64,000 nucleotides of DNA from Burhinus oedicnemus (taxonomy: Eukaryota; Chordata; Aves; Charadriiformes; Burhinidae). The position numbers were made by a program, and so were the translations under genes. The stretch spans positions 496,480 to 560,479 of the forward strand of contig VFFE01006868.1 in the NCBI GenBank assembly GCA_008921705.1, read 5' to 3'. Under the pieces are notes generated by a model. That model was not told the origin of the DNA. It made no database searches and worked only from the letters and a program-made list of their open reading frames with translations. Positions 13,452-26,504 of this stretch are shown here, in pieces. Position 1 is the stretch's first letter. Each line of letters opens with the position of its first letter.

Positions 13452-16440
13452 GTATTGTATAGCTCTTCAAAGTAAGAGACACAAATGAAAGCAAACTGCA
13501 ATAGAAACTGAAAATGACCTTTACAGAGGTACTAGAAATTATTTTTCCTGTGCACTGCCCAGTACAAGGTCTTTTGATTTAACAGATCTTACTTTTCATA
13601 TACTGGTTGGTGGTTTGTTGTTGTTGTTGTTTTTTTTTTTTTTCTTTAGAGAGATTGTCTAATAAAAACACTGTTTATGTGCATTGTTGCCAGGTAGTGA
13701 ACCATGTAGGACGTGTATGCCCATTTTATGGTGGCCTGGCTGTCCATAAAAAATTGATTCTGCATGCTAAATTAACTGTAAAGAAAAGAAGAATACCCTA
13801 GGTGTTTTCCTAATAATAAATATTTACAAACTCTGCTTTGTTTGACAAATTATATAATTGAGGGGGAAGGTAGTCTCTTACTCTCTGGACAGATGCAGAC
13901 CAAGCATATTTGTAAGTGCTTATAGGTACTGTACATCTTTATTGTAGCACTTCTTTATGATAGCAGGTTATGTATCACGTTATGTTACTTCAGGAAATGC
14001 AAAATGATGCTCCTTTTCCCTCTGCCCCCTACCAAAAAAAGAAAAGTCTATATGGCCTGTCACATCTCTGCACTGAACACTTGGACAGTGTTGCTGTATG
14101 ACTTCATCTCAGCTCAGATAGTGAGCTCAGAACACCCAGATATTTTTGCTTTGGACTCTTAAAATTCTAGATAACCAAACTATTTCTGGAAATAATTGCT
14201 ATAACAGTTGAATCTATTGATGTATATTTGTTTATTAGTTAATTTTGAAAAGGAAAGCTTAAATCCATATTACGTTATCGTGGAATAATTGTTGGGTTGT
14301 ACAAACTTAAGACATCTGCTTCCACATGGTGGATTGAATATATGGCCTTAATTTTTTTCAAAGGGAATTAAAGAGAAATAAGGAACAAACAATTTTTTAC
14401 CTATTCTAAAGGAGCTATTTTTGTCACTAGCCCACACAACTATTATACTTTTAGCATTGGCCTTAGAGATTAGCATTTGAAATTTCTGTGTTTCTGCCAT
14501 TATGGAAAACATAACTTATTCAAAGATTTCTTTGATATAAATAAAAGACAGAGATGCCATGCTACATTACTGAATTGGCTGTATCTCCGTATATAAGTTG
14601 TCATTGATAGGCTTTTTGTTCTTTCAGTTGGAAGTTTTGATAGATAAAATTGAATGTCTCTTGTGCTGTTGAAAACCTGTATCATCTTAGTAATTTGAAA
14701 CTACAGGTCGATTGTTCTGAAGAGAGAACTGTTGTTGCTAAATGGAGGTGTCTTTTGAGAAGATGGGTTGTAATTGATTTCTATCTGACCCATCCTGTCT
14801 GCTGTGAATAGAGGTATACTCCCCTATCTTTCAGTGAAATTCAAAGTCTAATAAACCTATGTAAAATATGTTGAGAACCTTGAAAGGATGGATTTGGCTT
14901 TTATGTAAGCCAACAATCCACTCCACATTGCTTCCGGGATAGTATCCTCAGCTCCCTAGTAAATAATATGTGCCTTCTATCCTTGATCCTTTAGAGACTT
15001 TCAAGTCTTTTGTTTTCAGGTATAATCTACTTTGAATAAATGAGTGGGCTTCTTGAGTTACATACAGATGTGCATGTATCTACAGCTGCTCATATATATA
15101 AGTGATTATAAGGCAAAGTTTGCTTTGTCATGTCTATCAGATACACCACATGCTACTTCGGAGCACAGAGAAATGGGCAAGATTCTGTAGGAGTTCTCTT
15201 ATAAAGATGCCTTTGAAGCATAACTCAGTGATGTGCAGGTCTGAGAATTAGCAGTGTTAAATTTTCCCTTTTGTCCTTGAAATTCCCTTCTGGCACTGGG
15301 TTTGTAAGTATTGAGTATTGCTTATGTACTGACTCAGGCTGACAGAATCTGTGTGAACATTTCAAGGTAATGAGTGGGAGTAATCCACAAAGGCTATTAA
15401 TAAATAACTGGATTACTGCACGCTTACATCAGAGTGAGTTTTGAAAACAGAGTCGTCTTTAGTTTGGTTCTATGAACTCTTTCTGATTTAAAAAGCAAAC
15501 AAACAAATTATTTCTTAGTAACCCAAAACTCACTCATGCTAATTACAACCTTATATTGCTCTGAAAACGTAGGTATCAAGACATGATCTGATGTGCCTCT
15601 TAAAAGTGAAAGCCATGAACTCTTTTTTTTTTTTTTTCTTTTTTAAATTTTTTAACATTTGGCCAAAATGTTAGTCCAAAAAATTGATGTTTCTTTAGGT
15701 AACACTGTGGAACTGACAACAATTTAGGGACAGTGCTAAGATATCCATGTCTAAACAAATGAAAAATTAGTTTCCAGTTTCTTCTCATTATTTCTTTAAT
15801 ATTTTGCCAAACTTGTGTTCAGTTTGAAGTGTAGTAACTAAAATGTAACTTTCGGTGTAAAATAATATATTGGAGACATCTGGTGGAAATATTTAATATT
15901 GCATGATGGCAATATTTGATGCCTGCAGTTTTTGAAAGTTATCAAAATTAAGAAATTTAATTTTTAGCATGACATTGCAATCTGAAATGGAACACTGTCA
16001 TCCTTGCCTTTTTTTTTTTTTTTTAATTTGAAATATGCCTACAGACTTAAAATACAAACTTCATCTTCCTGTCTACTTAGGCAGACAATGCCTTATCATA
16101 GTTACTGCTGGAAATATTTTGCTTTTAAGGGAAAATTGGGTGTTTAACAGAAGAAAAGGTTTTTGTAAAACTCAAGGTAAATATAAATAAAATCATAATT
16201 CCAAATGAATTAATCCATTACTATGGTCCCTAATCATCCCAAAGAAAGAAATGTTGCTATAGAAATAAATAAAAATTAACCAAAGGAATAGGAGAAGAAT
16301 TTGGCTTTTTTTTCCTATGCATTTAGGTTCTCAGTAGTCCTCTAATAATGAAATCTTTGGCAACAAATGTCATAAATACATTCCCTCTTGGCCGTAGGCA
16401 TTTTACCGTTAATGCCCATATTCAGAATTCAGAGATAGAA

Positions 16441-16480
16441 CTCTTTCTGTTGTAGGTGACTCTTTTTCTGTTGTAGTTGG
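16441..16480. repeat. 20-bp imperfect tandem pair
   Basis: CTCTTTCTGTTGTAGGTGA (16441-16459) is followed at once by CTCTTTTTCTGTTGTAGTTGG (16460-16480). This is a small slippage-type duplication with a two-base length difference. Confidence 0.6.
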
Positions 16481-17308
16481 CATATCCTGTCTTCATAAAA
16501 GGGCTTTAAGGTCATTCTCTTATTTACTTCACAGCTGGCAGCAATAAGGCCAGGCCAGAGTCTCAGTGACCAGATTACTTACCCTTCCTCCTCACAGGGG
16601 CATTTTGCAAGTGTCAGATGTGCATTGGAAGAGAAATGGAAGAAGTACAATCAATAGAGGAACTATATATTTTGGTTTATTAATATAGAGAAACAGTTCT
16701 TGGTGCAGAGTTTGGAGCTCACATTCCTTCTGTCAAAGTAAGAGTCTTAACCCCTGGGTTTGAGAGTCATGGGCACTCTTGCCTGCTCTTTTTGACTTTT
16801 TTTTTTAACTCTTCTCTTACCAAGAGGCATAATCTCATTTGGAGGAATGGGATAGCCCCTAAATAGGCCAGTGTACTTGGGTGGTGAGTCACTCGTCATT
16901 ACAAGAAAAGGTGCTTTTGATCAAAAGAAAACCATTGGGCATGTGAAAGTTTCAGTGCTGCAAACAGGCTCTTAGAAACTGTAAGTCCTGTGGGACTAAG
17001 TGATTTGAAGTGAAATTTTGAGGCACCTCATTTTAGATGAGGCTCTTGCATCCCTCCTCAAATTTAGGTCCAGCAAACTACATCATTTATGTTGAACTGA
17101 TATACATATGTAAAATCTAAATGATACCATCATTTGAATCAGCTGACAGGCACTGCAGTATAGTTTCAAAAAAGAAGAATTATGCAAGAACATTTGATTT
17201 AACTTACAGTAGATGATCATGATCCTAATTCAACAAAAATACAAATACACAGTTGGAGTCCTATGTCCACTGAAACGCTTTGCTGACTTGGATCTTTCTT
17301 CTTTATCC

Positions 17309-17936
17309 ATGAGCCAGCAATGTGCCCATGTCACCAGGAAGGCCAATGGAATCCTGGGCTGCATAGGGAAGAGTGTGGCCAGTAGGTCAAGGCAGGTCAT
17401 TCTCCCCCTCTACTCGGCACTGGTGAGGCCACAACTGGAATACCGTGTCCAGTTCTGTGCTCCCCAGCTCAAGCAGGACAGGGAACTACTGGAGAGAGTC
17501 CAGCGTAGGGCTGGGGGATTGGAGCACCTCCCTTACGAGGAAAGGCTGAGAGAGCTGGGACTCTTTAGCCTGGAGAAGAGGAGGCTGAGGAGAGACCTTA
17601 TTCTTGCTTCTAAGTATCTAAAGGGTGGGTTGAAGGAGGATGGAGGCAGACTCTTTTCAGTGGTTCCCAGTGACAGGACGAGGGGCAACGGGCCCAAGTT
17701 GGAACATAGGAAGTTCCATTCAAACCTAAGAAAAAACTTCTTTATGGTGAGGGTGACAGAGCACTGGAACAGGCTGCCCAGGGAGGTTGTGGAGTCCCCT
17801 TCTCTGGAGATTTTCAAGACCCGCCTGGATGCAGTCCTGAGTAACATGCTCTAGGCATTCCTGCTTTAGCAGGGGAGTTGGACTAGATGATCTCTAGAGG
17901 TCCCTTCCAACTCTAAAAATTCCGTGATTCCGTAAT
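17309..17936 (+). mobile_element. CR1 LINE, 5'-truncated, 3' end of ORF2 open
   Basis: About 630 bases of the 3' end of a CR1 retrotransposon in the same orientation as KLHL32. Translation gives the familiar CR1 ORF2 C-terminus: [79 protein letters not shown] and DAVLSNML at 17852. It is followed by the short 3' UTR and the tail TTCCGTGATTCCGTAAT. No stop interrupts the coding part, although one indel-like loss (RRAGGLEHL where RRATKMI...LEHL is usual) is present. The copy starts abruptly near the MSQQC segment, a normal 5' truncation. It cannot move by itself, lacking endonuclease and reverse-transcriptase core. Confidence 0.93.
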
Positions 17937-17984
17937 CATCTTCTGTCATATGTCTTTAGTCTATGGTAATAGAAATATTTTGCA

Positions 17985-18118
17985 TTTAGATAGAATTTTA
18001 TTCGAGGACCTCAAAACACATTACAGAAGTAAGTAATTGCTGTCCTTACTTTGTTGCATCATAGACACAAAATTATTTATGGAGAAAATAACTTTCCAAA
18101 GACAACAAATAATGCATC
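17985..18118 (-). mobile_element. MIR-like CORE-SINE fossil (antisense)
   Basis: The + strand reads GAGGACCTCAAAACACATTAC, then a run ending ATTATTTATGGAGAAAATAA and CTTTCCAAAGACAAC. This parallels the reverse complement of amniote MIR-like SINEs (GGACCTCAAAGCGCTTTAC ... CCATTTTACAGATGGGGAAACTGAGG ... TTGCCCAAGGTCAC). It fills the gap between the CR1 copies ending at 17936 and starting near 18122, so the younger elements landed on both sides of it. Confidence 0.5.
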
Positions 18119-18121
18119 CTG

Positions 18122-20138
18122 ACAAAGAGGAAGTCAGGCAAAAACGCAAGGAGGCCTGCGTGGATGAACAAGGAGATCCTGGATAATCTCAAACAGAAAA
18201 AGGAAGCCTACAGATGGTAGAAGCAAGGACAGGAGGAATACAGAGAAATTGTCCAGGCAGCCAGGGATCAGGTTAGGAAAGCTAAAGCCCAGACAGAGTT
18301 AAATCTGGCCAGGGCATCAGGGGCAACAAGAAAGCCTTCTGTAGGTATATCAGTGACAAAAGGAACACTAGGGAAAATGTGGGCCCACTCAGGAAGGAAA
18401 TAGGAGACCTGGTCACCTGGGACATGGAGAAGGCTGAGGTACTCCACAACATTTTTGCCTCAGTCTTCACTGGTAAGGGCTCTAACCACACTGCCCAAGT
18501 TGAAGAAGGTAAAGGCAGGGACTGGGAGAATGAGGTACCACTCACTGTAGGAGGAGACCAGGTCTGAGACCGGCTGAGGAACCTGAGGATGTACGAGTCC
18601 ATGGGACCTGATGAGATTCATCTGTGGGTCCTGAGAGAACTGGTGGATGAAGTTGCCAAGCCAGTATCCATCATATTTGAGAAGTTGTGGCAGTCTGGTA
18701 AAGTTCCTGCTGACTGGAAAAGGGGAAACATAACTCCCATTTTTAAAAAGGTTAAAAAATAAGATCCGGGGAACTACAGGCCGGTCAGTCTCACCTCTGT
18801 GCCTGGCAAGATCATGGAGCAGATCCTCCTGGAAAATCTGCTAAGGCACAAGGAAAATGATGAGGTGATTTGTGTCAAGCCAACATGGCTTCACTAAGGG
18901 CAAATTGTGCCTGACAGATTTGGTAGCCTTCTATGACGAGGTTACAGCGTTGCTGGATAAGAGGAGAGCGACAGACATCATCGACCTGGACTTCTGCAAG
19001 GCATTTGACACTGTCCCACATGATATCCTTGTCTCTAAATTGGAGAGACATGGATTTGATGGATGGACCACTCGGTGGATAAGGAACTGTCTGGATGGCC
19101 ACACTCAAAGAGTTGCAGTCAACAGCTTGATGTCCAAGTGGCGTCCAGTGACAAGTGGTGCTCCTCAGGGGTTGGTACTGGGACCGGTACTATTTGACAT
19201 CTTTGTTGGCGACATAGATGTTGGGACTGAGTGCACCCTCAGCAAGTTTGCTGATGGCACCAAGCCGTGTGGAGTGGTTGACACGCTGGAGGGAAGGGAT
19301 GCCATCCAGAGGGACCTGGACAAGCTTGAGAGGTGGGCCTGTGCCAACCTCATGAAGTTCAGCAAGGCCAAGTGCAAGGTCCTGCATGTGTGTCAGGGCA
19401 ATCCCATGCACAAATACAGGCTGGGCAGAGAATGGATCAAGAGCAGCCCTGAGGAGAGGGACTTGGGCGTGTTGGTGGATGAGAAGCTCAACATGAGCCA
19501 GCAGTGTGCGCTCACAGCCCAGAAGGCCAACCGTATCCTGGGCTGCATCAAAAGAAGTGTGGCCAGCAGGTTGAGGGAGGTCATTCTGCCCCTCCACCTC
19601 TGCTCTTGTGATACCCCACCTGGAGTACTGTGTCCAGCTCTGGAGCCCCCAACATAAGAAGGACATGGACCTGTTGGAGTGAGTCCGGAGGAGGGCCACA
19701 AAGATGGTCAGAGGGTTAGAGCACCTCTGCTATGACGTCAGGCTGAGAGACCTGGGGTTGTTCAGCCTGGAGAAGAGAAGGCTCCGGGGATACCTTATAG
19801 CAGCTTGCCAGTATCTGAAAGGGGCCTACAAGAAAGCTGGAGAGGGACTTTTTCCAAGGGCATGTAGTGATAGGATGAGGGGTAATGGCTTCAAGCTGGA
19901 AGAGAGGAGATTTAGAATAGGTATTAGGAAGACATTTTTTTCCTGTGAGGGTGGTGAGGCACTGGAAGAGGTTGCCCAGGGAAGTTGTGGATGCCCCATC
20001 CCTGGAAGTGTTGAAGCTCAGGTTTGATGGGGCTTTGAGCAAGGAGGTCTAGTGGGAAATGTCCCTGCCCATGGCAGGGGGGTTGGAACTAGATCTTTAA
20101 GGTCCCTTCCAACCTAAACCATTCTATGATTCTATAAC
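18122..20138 (+). mobile_element. CR1 LINE, 2.0 kb, reverse transcriptase region, inactive
   Basis: A long 5'-truncated CR1 copy running from the linker between endonuclease and reverse transcriptase to the 3' tail (CATTCTATGATTCTATAAC). Recognisable parts are the RT block [16 protein letters not shown] (about 18981-19028), [17 protein letters not shown] (about 19156-19206) and the polymerase motif at 19247-19258. That motif reads Phe-Ala-Asp-Gly instead of Phe-Ala-Asp-Asp, so a catalytic aspartate is lost. The main frame (18872-19657) shifts near 19600-19660, has a stop near 19681 and resumes in another frame (19704-20027). An upstream fragment (18379-18567) is in a third frame. It is a dead copy in the sense orientation of the host gene. 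Its 3' end is the same subfamily as the copy ending at 23368. Confidence 0.95.
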
Positions 20139-21835
20139 ACAGCAAACCAGGAGCTTTATTAGGGCTTAATACCAATTTCTCCTGACCAAGTCTTGTTTTC
20201 CTAACTGGCTGGTCTCTCTCTTTTCTTTTTATAAACCGTCATGTTTTATTTCTGTATTGATAGAAATTAAGTTGTCTTCTTAAAGTTACAAAATTATTCT
20301 GAATTACCGAAGCTGAAAAGAAAGAATCAGTGAGGCAGCCCTTGTATAAGAGATGTTTTATGTTCAGCTCTTTCTCCAAAAGCGAATTTTGGGGTAACTT
20401 GTCCTGTGGTATCTTCTTAGCCCAAGACTAACACAGCCTCACACCCTGCCTATACCATGTTGAAACGTTTCCTTTTCTTGAAAGCCACATATGAAGCTGC
20501 ATTTATAATGATTTGAAAATAGGCTTTAAACTTTTTTCTGTTTCTTAGCCTATTTAACAGTTTTTCTTTTACTCACAAAATGCTAACATAGCAGCAGTCT
20601 TTAATAAAGGTAATATCAATATATTATTCCAGTTACAAATCTAGAACTTCATAGTATTTTCAGATATATTGTCATTTCATGTGCTTGGGTTGCTCTCAAT
20701 ATTACTTTAATACGTTATCCATGTGAGTCCTATTGAATTACTGCCTTTATTTACTAACTTTACCTTGTATTCAGTTAGTTTAAAAACTGTCATCCTGTAA
20801 CAGCTATTATCGCTTTACCAAACAGGTTTCATGAACTGGTAGAAGTACCATCTGGTGATTTTTCAAATTCATGCACACAAACCTGTGGTTAGGTAAAGTG
20901 TTATCTTACAGCTCCTTTGTGAAATTGTTCTTTCAGCTTAGTTATTTTTTGACAAAAAACATGAAAGAGTGAAAGGGCTTCTCAGATAGTAAAGAAATAG
21001 TAGAATAAGTATTTTTAAGTACAACTAACTTCTGATAATTGCTTTGATTGCTTTATAGAATCTTGGCTTTCATCTCTCATCAAATCTCCCCTCCTTTGAA
21101 GGTAACAGTTTTGCTAGTGATCAACCAGTATATCATCTGATATTTTCAGTTAAGACCAGGGGGAGGCAGCTATCAATATTTTGGCACCCCTTGTCCTGTT
21201 AATCCTTTCTAGCTCACTTATGGATGAGGTGTATTGCAAAGCTGTATTGTGATGATTGATTTTCTTGAGTAAGTGACCTCTTGCATCCTGTGTGTAGCAT
21301 TTCCACTCATTGCCTTTTAATCACAATAAATCATAGAGTTTGGTTAAACTGCCCGATGTCCCTAGCAAGTGACTTCAACTATCCTTATTCTTTTTTTACC
21401 AGGGACAACATGCCAAGGTCATGGAAAACTGATTACAGCAGGTCTATGTTTTACTGTAAATACTTAACATAATTTTTCAAAGCAATTTCAAAGCAAAAAA
21501 AAAAAAATCATAAATTTGATAATTAGTTTTGGACATTTCCTTTTTTACTTCTGTCAGGAGGATAATCTTGTTTCTGTGCCTAGCACTAAGTTACAGCTAC
21601 TAGGTGTTGGGTTCACCATTCAGCTACAGATTGCCCAGAAGGCTTAGAATAATACAGAGCTTAATTAACTAAGTTTATGCAGTTTATTGCAGAGACAGTT
21701 AAATGTTTCATGTTATTTGCTCTGGATAGGTATCAAGCTATGGAGAAGACAGCTTTTCTAGAGCTGAAAGTAATCAAAGTAATGAAACATCTTCCCCAAA
21801 AATAGTGAATTTGGTATTTGCTTATAATGGTACTT

Positions 21836-22096
21836 CATAATGGTATGAAGCTGCATCAGGGGAAGTTCAGGCTGGTCATTAGGAAAAGGTTCTTCACTGA
21901 GTGGGTGGTTGGTCACTGGAACAGGCTGTCCAGGGAAGTGGTCACAGCACCAAGCCTGTCAGAGTTCAAGGAGCATTTGGATAGCACACTCAGTTGTATG
22001 GTTTAGTTTTAGGTAGTCCTGCAAGGAGCAGGGAGTTGGACTCAATGATCCTTGTGGATGCCTTCCAACTCGAGATATTCTATGGTTCTATGATTT
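21836..22096 (+). mobile_element. CR1 LINE 3' end, other subfamily
   Basis: About 260 bases. The translated end of ORF2 is open (KFRLVIRKRFFTEWVVGHWNR, then SEFKEHLDSTLSCMV to 22003), followed by a 3' UTR with GTTGGACTCAATGATCC and the tail ATTCTATGGTTCTATGATT. The ORF2 end (SEFKEHLD) and the 3' UTR differ from the copies at 17.3 and 18.1 kb, so it belongs to a different CR1 lineage and is an independent insertion. Confidence 0.9.
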
Positions 22097-23111
22097 ACAT
22101 GCTGTGCATTTAACAGATTTTCATTTCGTTTTCTGGAAAAATATTATGACACATATCAGAGAAATGCTGGTCATGATTTCTTCTGGCATTGCCTAATGAG
22201 ACATCTGGATTTTGTAACGAGTGCTATCATCATTACGTGCCAGGGCTTTGGGCAGTTGCTTGCAGGGGACTAGAACATTCTTCCCCTGCTCACACTTTTT
22301 TGAAGCAATACTTCTCAACGTACAAGGAGTTCAGGATTCAACTGAAGCATGAATGAACAGGGAGACAGGCAGAACTGCTGGCTGGTTGCAAGTGAAACTC
22401 AGTCTAAATTGCTCTAAAAGAAAAGTTAGGTTTTCTGATTGCTCTGAAGCACGCAGAATGGTCTCCAGAGGGGAAAAACAAGTGGTACTTCTGTTAGATG
22501 CCTGTCTTGTTTGAAATGCTGATCACTGCAAGTGAAGTCAAGAAGTAATTTTCTTTTGTATCAGACTGGCAGGGATCTTAGGAATTTTTTTTCTTGTTTT
22601 CTGTGTTAAATTCTGTATGGTTTACTTTCTAGAATTTTCTGACATGACATTACGTATTTTCTTACTGTTACAGCATAATGCTGGTTTATTTTTAATGTGG
22701 ATCATGCTGCCACCGCAATTATTCCATGGCCCCACAAACAGCTGTATGGAAATGAGAAGGAACTACAGGGGTATAAATGAGTAGCTGGAATGAGGGTGAT
22801 AGAATTGCATCCTCAATCTCTCCATCTTTGTCTGGGCACACAGTTTAGCCTCCTTGGGCCTAAAGTAGCTTTAGTTTAGTGTCCTTAAAAATGTCTGGAT
22901 GAAATATAATAGCCTGCAAGATACAAGGAATAGATTAAATGATCTAATTGTTCTTTCCAGATATAAACCTCATGAGACTCCATAGAGGTGATAGTTAATC
23001 TGGACCTTATCTTTTCCCTCAGGCTGTAAATTTCTTTGTTGGGAAGGACAGTTTAAGGAGTTTCCTCCTTGCTCTCTTTTGTCCATTACTGCCCTCTTTG
23101 CTACGACCATA

Positions 23112-23368
23112 CAATGGTCACATTCACAAGCACTGGTCCTCATGGGGGACTTCAGCCACCCCAGTATTTGTTGGAAGGACAAAACAGCAGGCCATAAACA
23201 ATCCAGGAAGTTGTGGATGCCCCATCTGTGGTAGAGCTGAAGGCCAGGTTGGATGGGGCTTTGAGCAAGGAGGTCTAGTGGGAAGTGTCCTTGTCCACGG
23301 CATGAGGGTTGGAACTAGATGATCTTGAAGGTCCCTTCCAACCTAAACTATTCTATGATTCTATGATA
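23112..23368 (+). mobile_element. Internally deleted CR1: endonuclease piece joined to 3' end
   Basis: The left part (about 23112-23205) encodes the end of the CR1 endonuclease domain, with M-G-D-F-S-H-P at 23142-23162 and the following I-C-W-K-D. Near 23201-23212, at ATCCAGGAAGTTGTGG, it passes directly into the last 160 bases of the element (GATGCCCCATCTGTGG ... GAGCAAGGAGGTCTAGTGGG ... ATTCTATGATTCTATGATA). About 2 kb of reverse-transcriptase sequence is missing. Both sides of the join can be read as containing CCAGG(A)AG, suggesting a microhomology join or template jump. The 3' end matches the subfamily of the 18.1-20.1 kb copy. Confidence 0.75.
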
Positions 23369-26300
23369 ATAATTTTGTTGGTCTATACTGTTTTTTTGTT
23401 CGTAGGAGGGTGGGAGGCATTAAAAGAATAGGAGGATGTTCTCAGTCTGGGCAGCGTGGAGGTGAGCCGTTGAGTAGTTGTCCTTGAGAAAGGATGGTGA
23501 TTCACATACTACTCCTAGCCCAAGAAGTCATAGCTGCTAGTTGCTTTGTGTTGCCAAGAAGTCTCCCAAAGAAAACTAATTGAAGAGAGAGCCAAGATGT
23601 GTGATCCCAGTTAATCTTTTCCACACTTTCCTAGAGCTGTAAGATGTACTGGGTTGGAGGGGATGCAGGGTGAGTTGGGAAAAGAAGAGGGAAATCTTTG
23701 GGGAAGGGGGAATGAATTCCAGTTATAGGACTGCTGCCCAGAGGGTGGATGTACATGGGGGTGTTCAGGGCCGTATGTATCTGTGACTATGGAGCTGATT
23801 ACAGAATTCCCTTTTCTGCCTCAGAACTGTGCTTCAGAAGTTCAGGTTTAATTTACAGAAGTTTCCAATTCTTGCATTTGCAGAGCAGCTTTCTTTAATA
23901 TATCAACGAAGCATAAATGGATGTATTTACATATAGATTTAAATTGTATGTCTAAGAAATGTGGATCTAAAATTGTGTAATCTGCCTTTCTAGATCTTGT
24001 GAATTCAGCATTCTGTTGCAAAGAAACACCAAATTTTTGCATCCTTTCTATCCCTTGGTTTACGGATCTGACCACAGAAGGGAGTGAACTGGATTTAGTG
24101 CATGCTCTCTGAAGGGTTTGTGGGATGATGGAGGGTAGAATGGCTGCCTTGAAGAACAGGATTCCTGTTTGAAAATACAGTCATTGTGAGGGAGGAGAAA
24201 AATAGTTTGACAAAGGAGATCAGTTTGAAAACAATCAGTACGTCAGACCTGGTGGCTTGGGAAAGTAAGTTACTCAGGCTGTCTGAAAGATCTGCCCATG
24301 CTATACAGGGCGAAGGTGATTAAGCTTATTTTCTTGGGTAGCGTCATGAGCCAGAGAAAAATTGAGAGCATAATGAAAGCTAACCCTCAGAAATAATGTT
24401 TGAATAGAGGATTGATTGTAAGATGTAGCCAGGTGCAATACCTGAATTTCATCTAATTATCTTAATATAAAAATAGCACAGAAACCAGTCTTAGGATGAC
24501 ATGTGTCACACAAAGGCACATCCTTTGCTGGTGAAGACTGCAAGGTTTGTCTGAAGTCGATGGTTCCAAATTACTCCGAGTTTCTGCTCTGATAATTATA
24601 CCTCGTAACCCTTGGGTTGAGGATGGACTAGGGAAAATGATTAAGCTTCTCTCTCTAGTTTTCACACTGATTAGTTGTGATTAATTTTGAAGGTGTGAAT
24701 TCATAGTAAATCTTAGTTTTCTTCTTAATTTTCAATAAGTATCACTCTGAAGACCTTGGACCTATTGTTTTGAGGGTTAGACAGAGGACAGTCAGTCACT
24801 GTGTGTACTTGTGGTATGCATATGGTGGTATTTATGTGCATTTACTCTTAAGATTCAGCTGGATGGCCTATATAGCATATAAACAGCTATGCTGGTAATT
24901 AATAAAAATCAAGTAATTCTCTTAATGTATAGAAGCAAAGAGGTGTGAAATAATTGTGAATTACCCCAGTTTCAGTAGAAGGAAGGCTTGCAATATTTTC
25001 TTTCTTCTTTACATACTATTCTTTGTCTTGTGGGTTTTCCCAGCATGCAGTTTGCTGATGGTGAACATTTAGCATAGATGAATTAGTATTTTTGCCTATA
25101 TCAAAATGAGTATTGAATAAAAATTCAGATAGTTCCATTTAAGGCAAAGTCTTGGGAAGAGACAAAATAGACTTTCCTCAGTTATCTTGGGAAACACAAA
25201 GGTGAATATGTTATCTCAGCAGAATAAATCTTGCATGGTATAGGAAAACTGTAAGAAATGGAAAAGCATGTAAGAAATATGTCTGCCACCTTCAAAAACT
25301 TTTGTTACTGACTTTGTGCAAATCACCTCTAGGTAGTAAACAGTCACCCTCCTTGCCTTTTGTCCTACTTCTCGTCTCATAATGCTACTAGTATTATTTG
25401 TAAATGGATTGCTGTAGCTTTAAAATACATTAATATTATCACAGTTAAATATAGTTTGTCTATGCCTACAAGGTAGTAATCTGCTTAGGGTTCTGGTTCT
25501 CTTCATATTGCGTCTTTAACGTTGCTAAGCTGGTGGCTGGCACTTAGTAAGTAATGTGACATCAGATGACAACTTCCTTAGTGTAAATGATGTCTGAATA
25601 ACAAACACTGCAAGGTCTAAATCAGCTTGGTTTTTTTCAGTGTGACCTTGAGTTCTCACTGGAAAATATTTGACAGTGCTGCTCATTTTTAAATTTTTTT
25701 TTAATTATACCTGTTGGAGATACTTTTGTAACTGAAATCCTTTCTAACTTTCCATTGAACAGCTACTTGTCATGCACAGCAACCTCATTAGCACCAGCCA
25801 AAAACCTGGATTGTGCTGGGCCTGATTCTCATTTACATTAAGATCCTTACATGTCTATCTAGCTAGATAAAGAACTTTTATACAATACGTAAGTTACGTA
25901 TAGGTTCACTTAAAACCTAGTACGAATATATCTAGTGACTTGCACAAGCTTTAACCTTGTCATACACTGACAGAACTCAATGTAAATGAGTTCTTGATAT
26001 AAACAAGAACCAATCCCCTTCTCTCCTGCTGCTAATATAGCTATTATGTTGGAGACAATTTGTGGTTTTGCTTGAAGAAATGCATACGTGTTTTTTTCAT
26101 TTCCCTCTGTCGTTTAACTCCAAAAGATGCAGATGAGTCTTTCCTTTTGTTTGCCATCCTCCTTATTCCACTGCATTTAAGACATATAAATGATGCTGTG
26201 AGATAAAAATAATTGAGTGGGCAGAAGAAAAAGGATTTGCAAAAAGCTTTGCTTCCCTGTGGAGCAGTGAGAGACTGACCTCATGTGGTGTGAAACCAAA

Positions 26301-26504
26301 GTTGCCAGGGGAAATACAAGGATGAAACTCTGAATAAACTGAGTATCTTTGAAAAATTAATTTTTCTTATGCATTTCTGATTTTTGTTGGATGCTGCACT
26401 GCTTATATTTAAATAGTATTAGTTTGGATAGTTTGTAATGTGATTGCTGATAAGAAGTTAACCAGTGTCTGTATTCCCAGAGAATTTTTTGTGTCCTAAA
26501 AGGG

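Noticed and set aside
19190..19701. Long minus-strand frames of 102-169 codons
   Set aside because: These are shadows of the sense CR1 reverse-transcriptase region.
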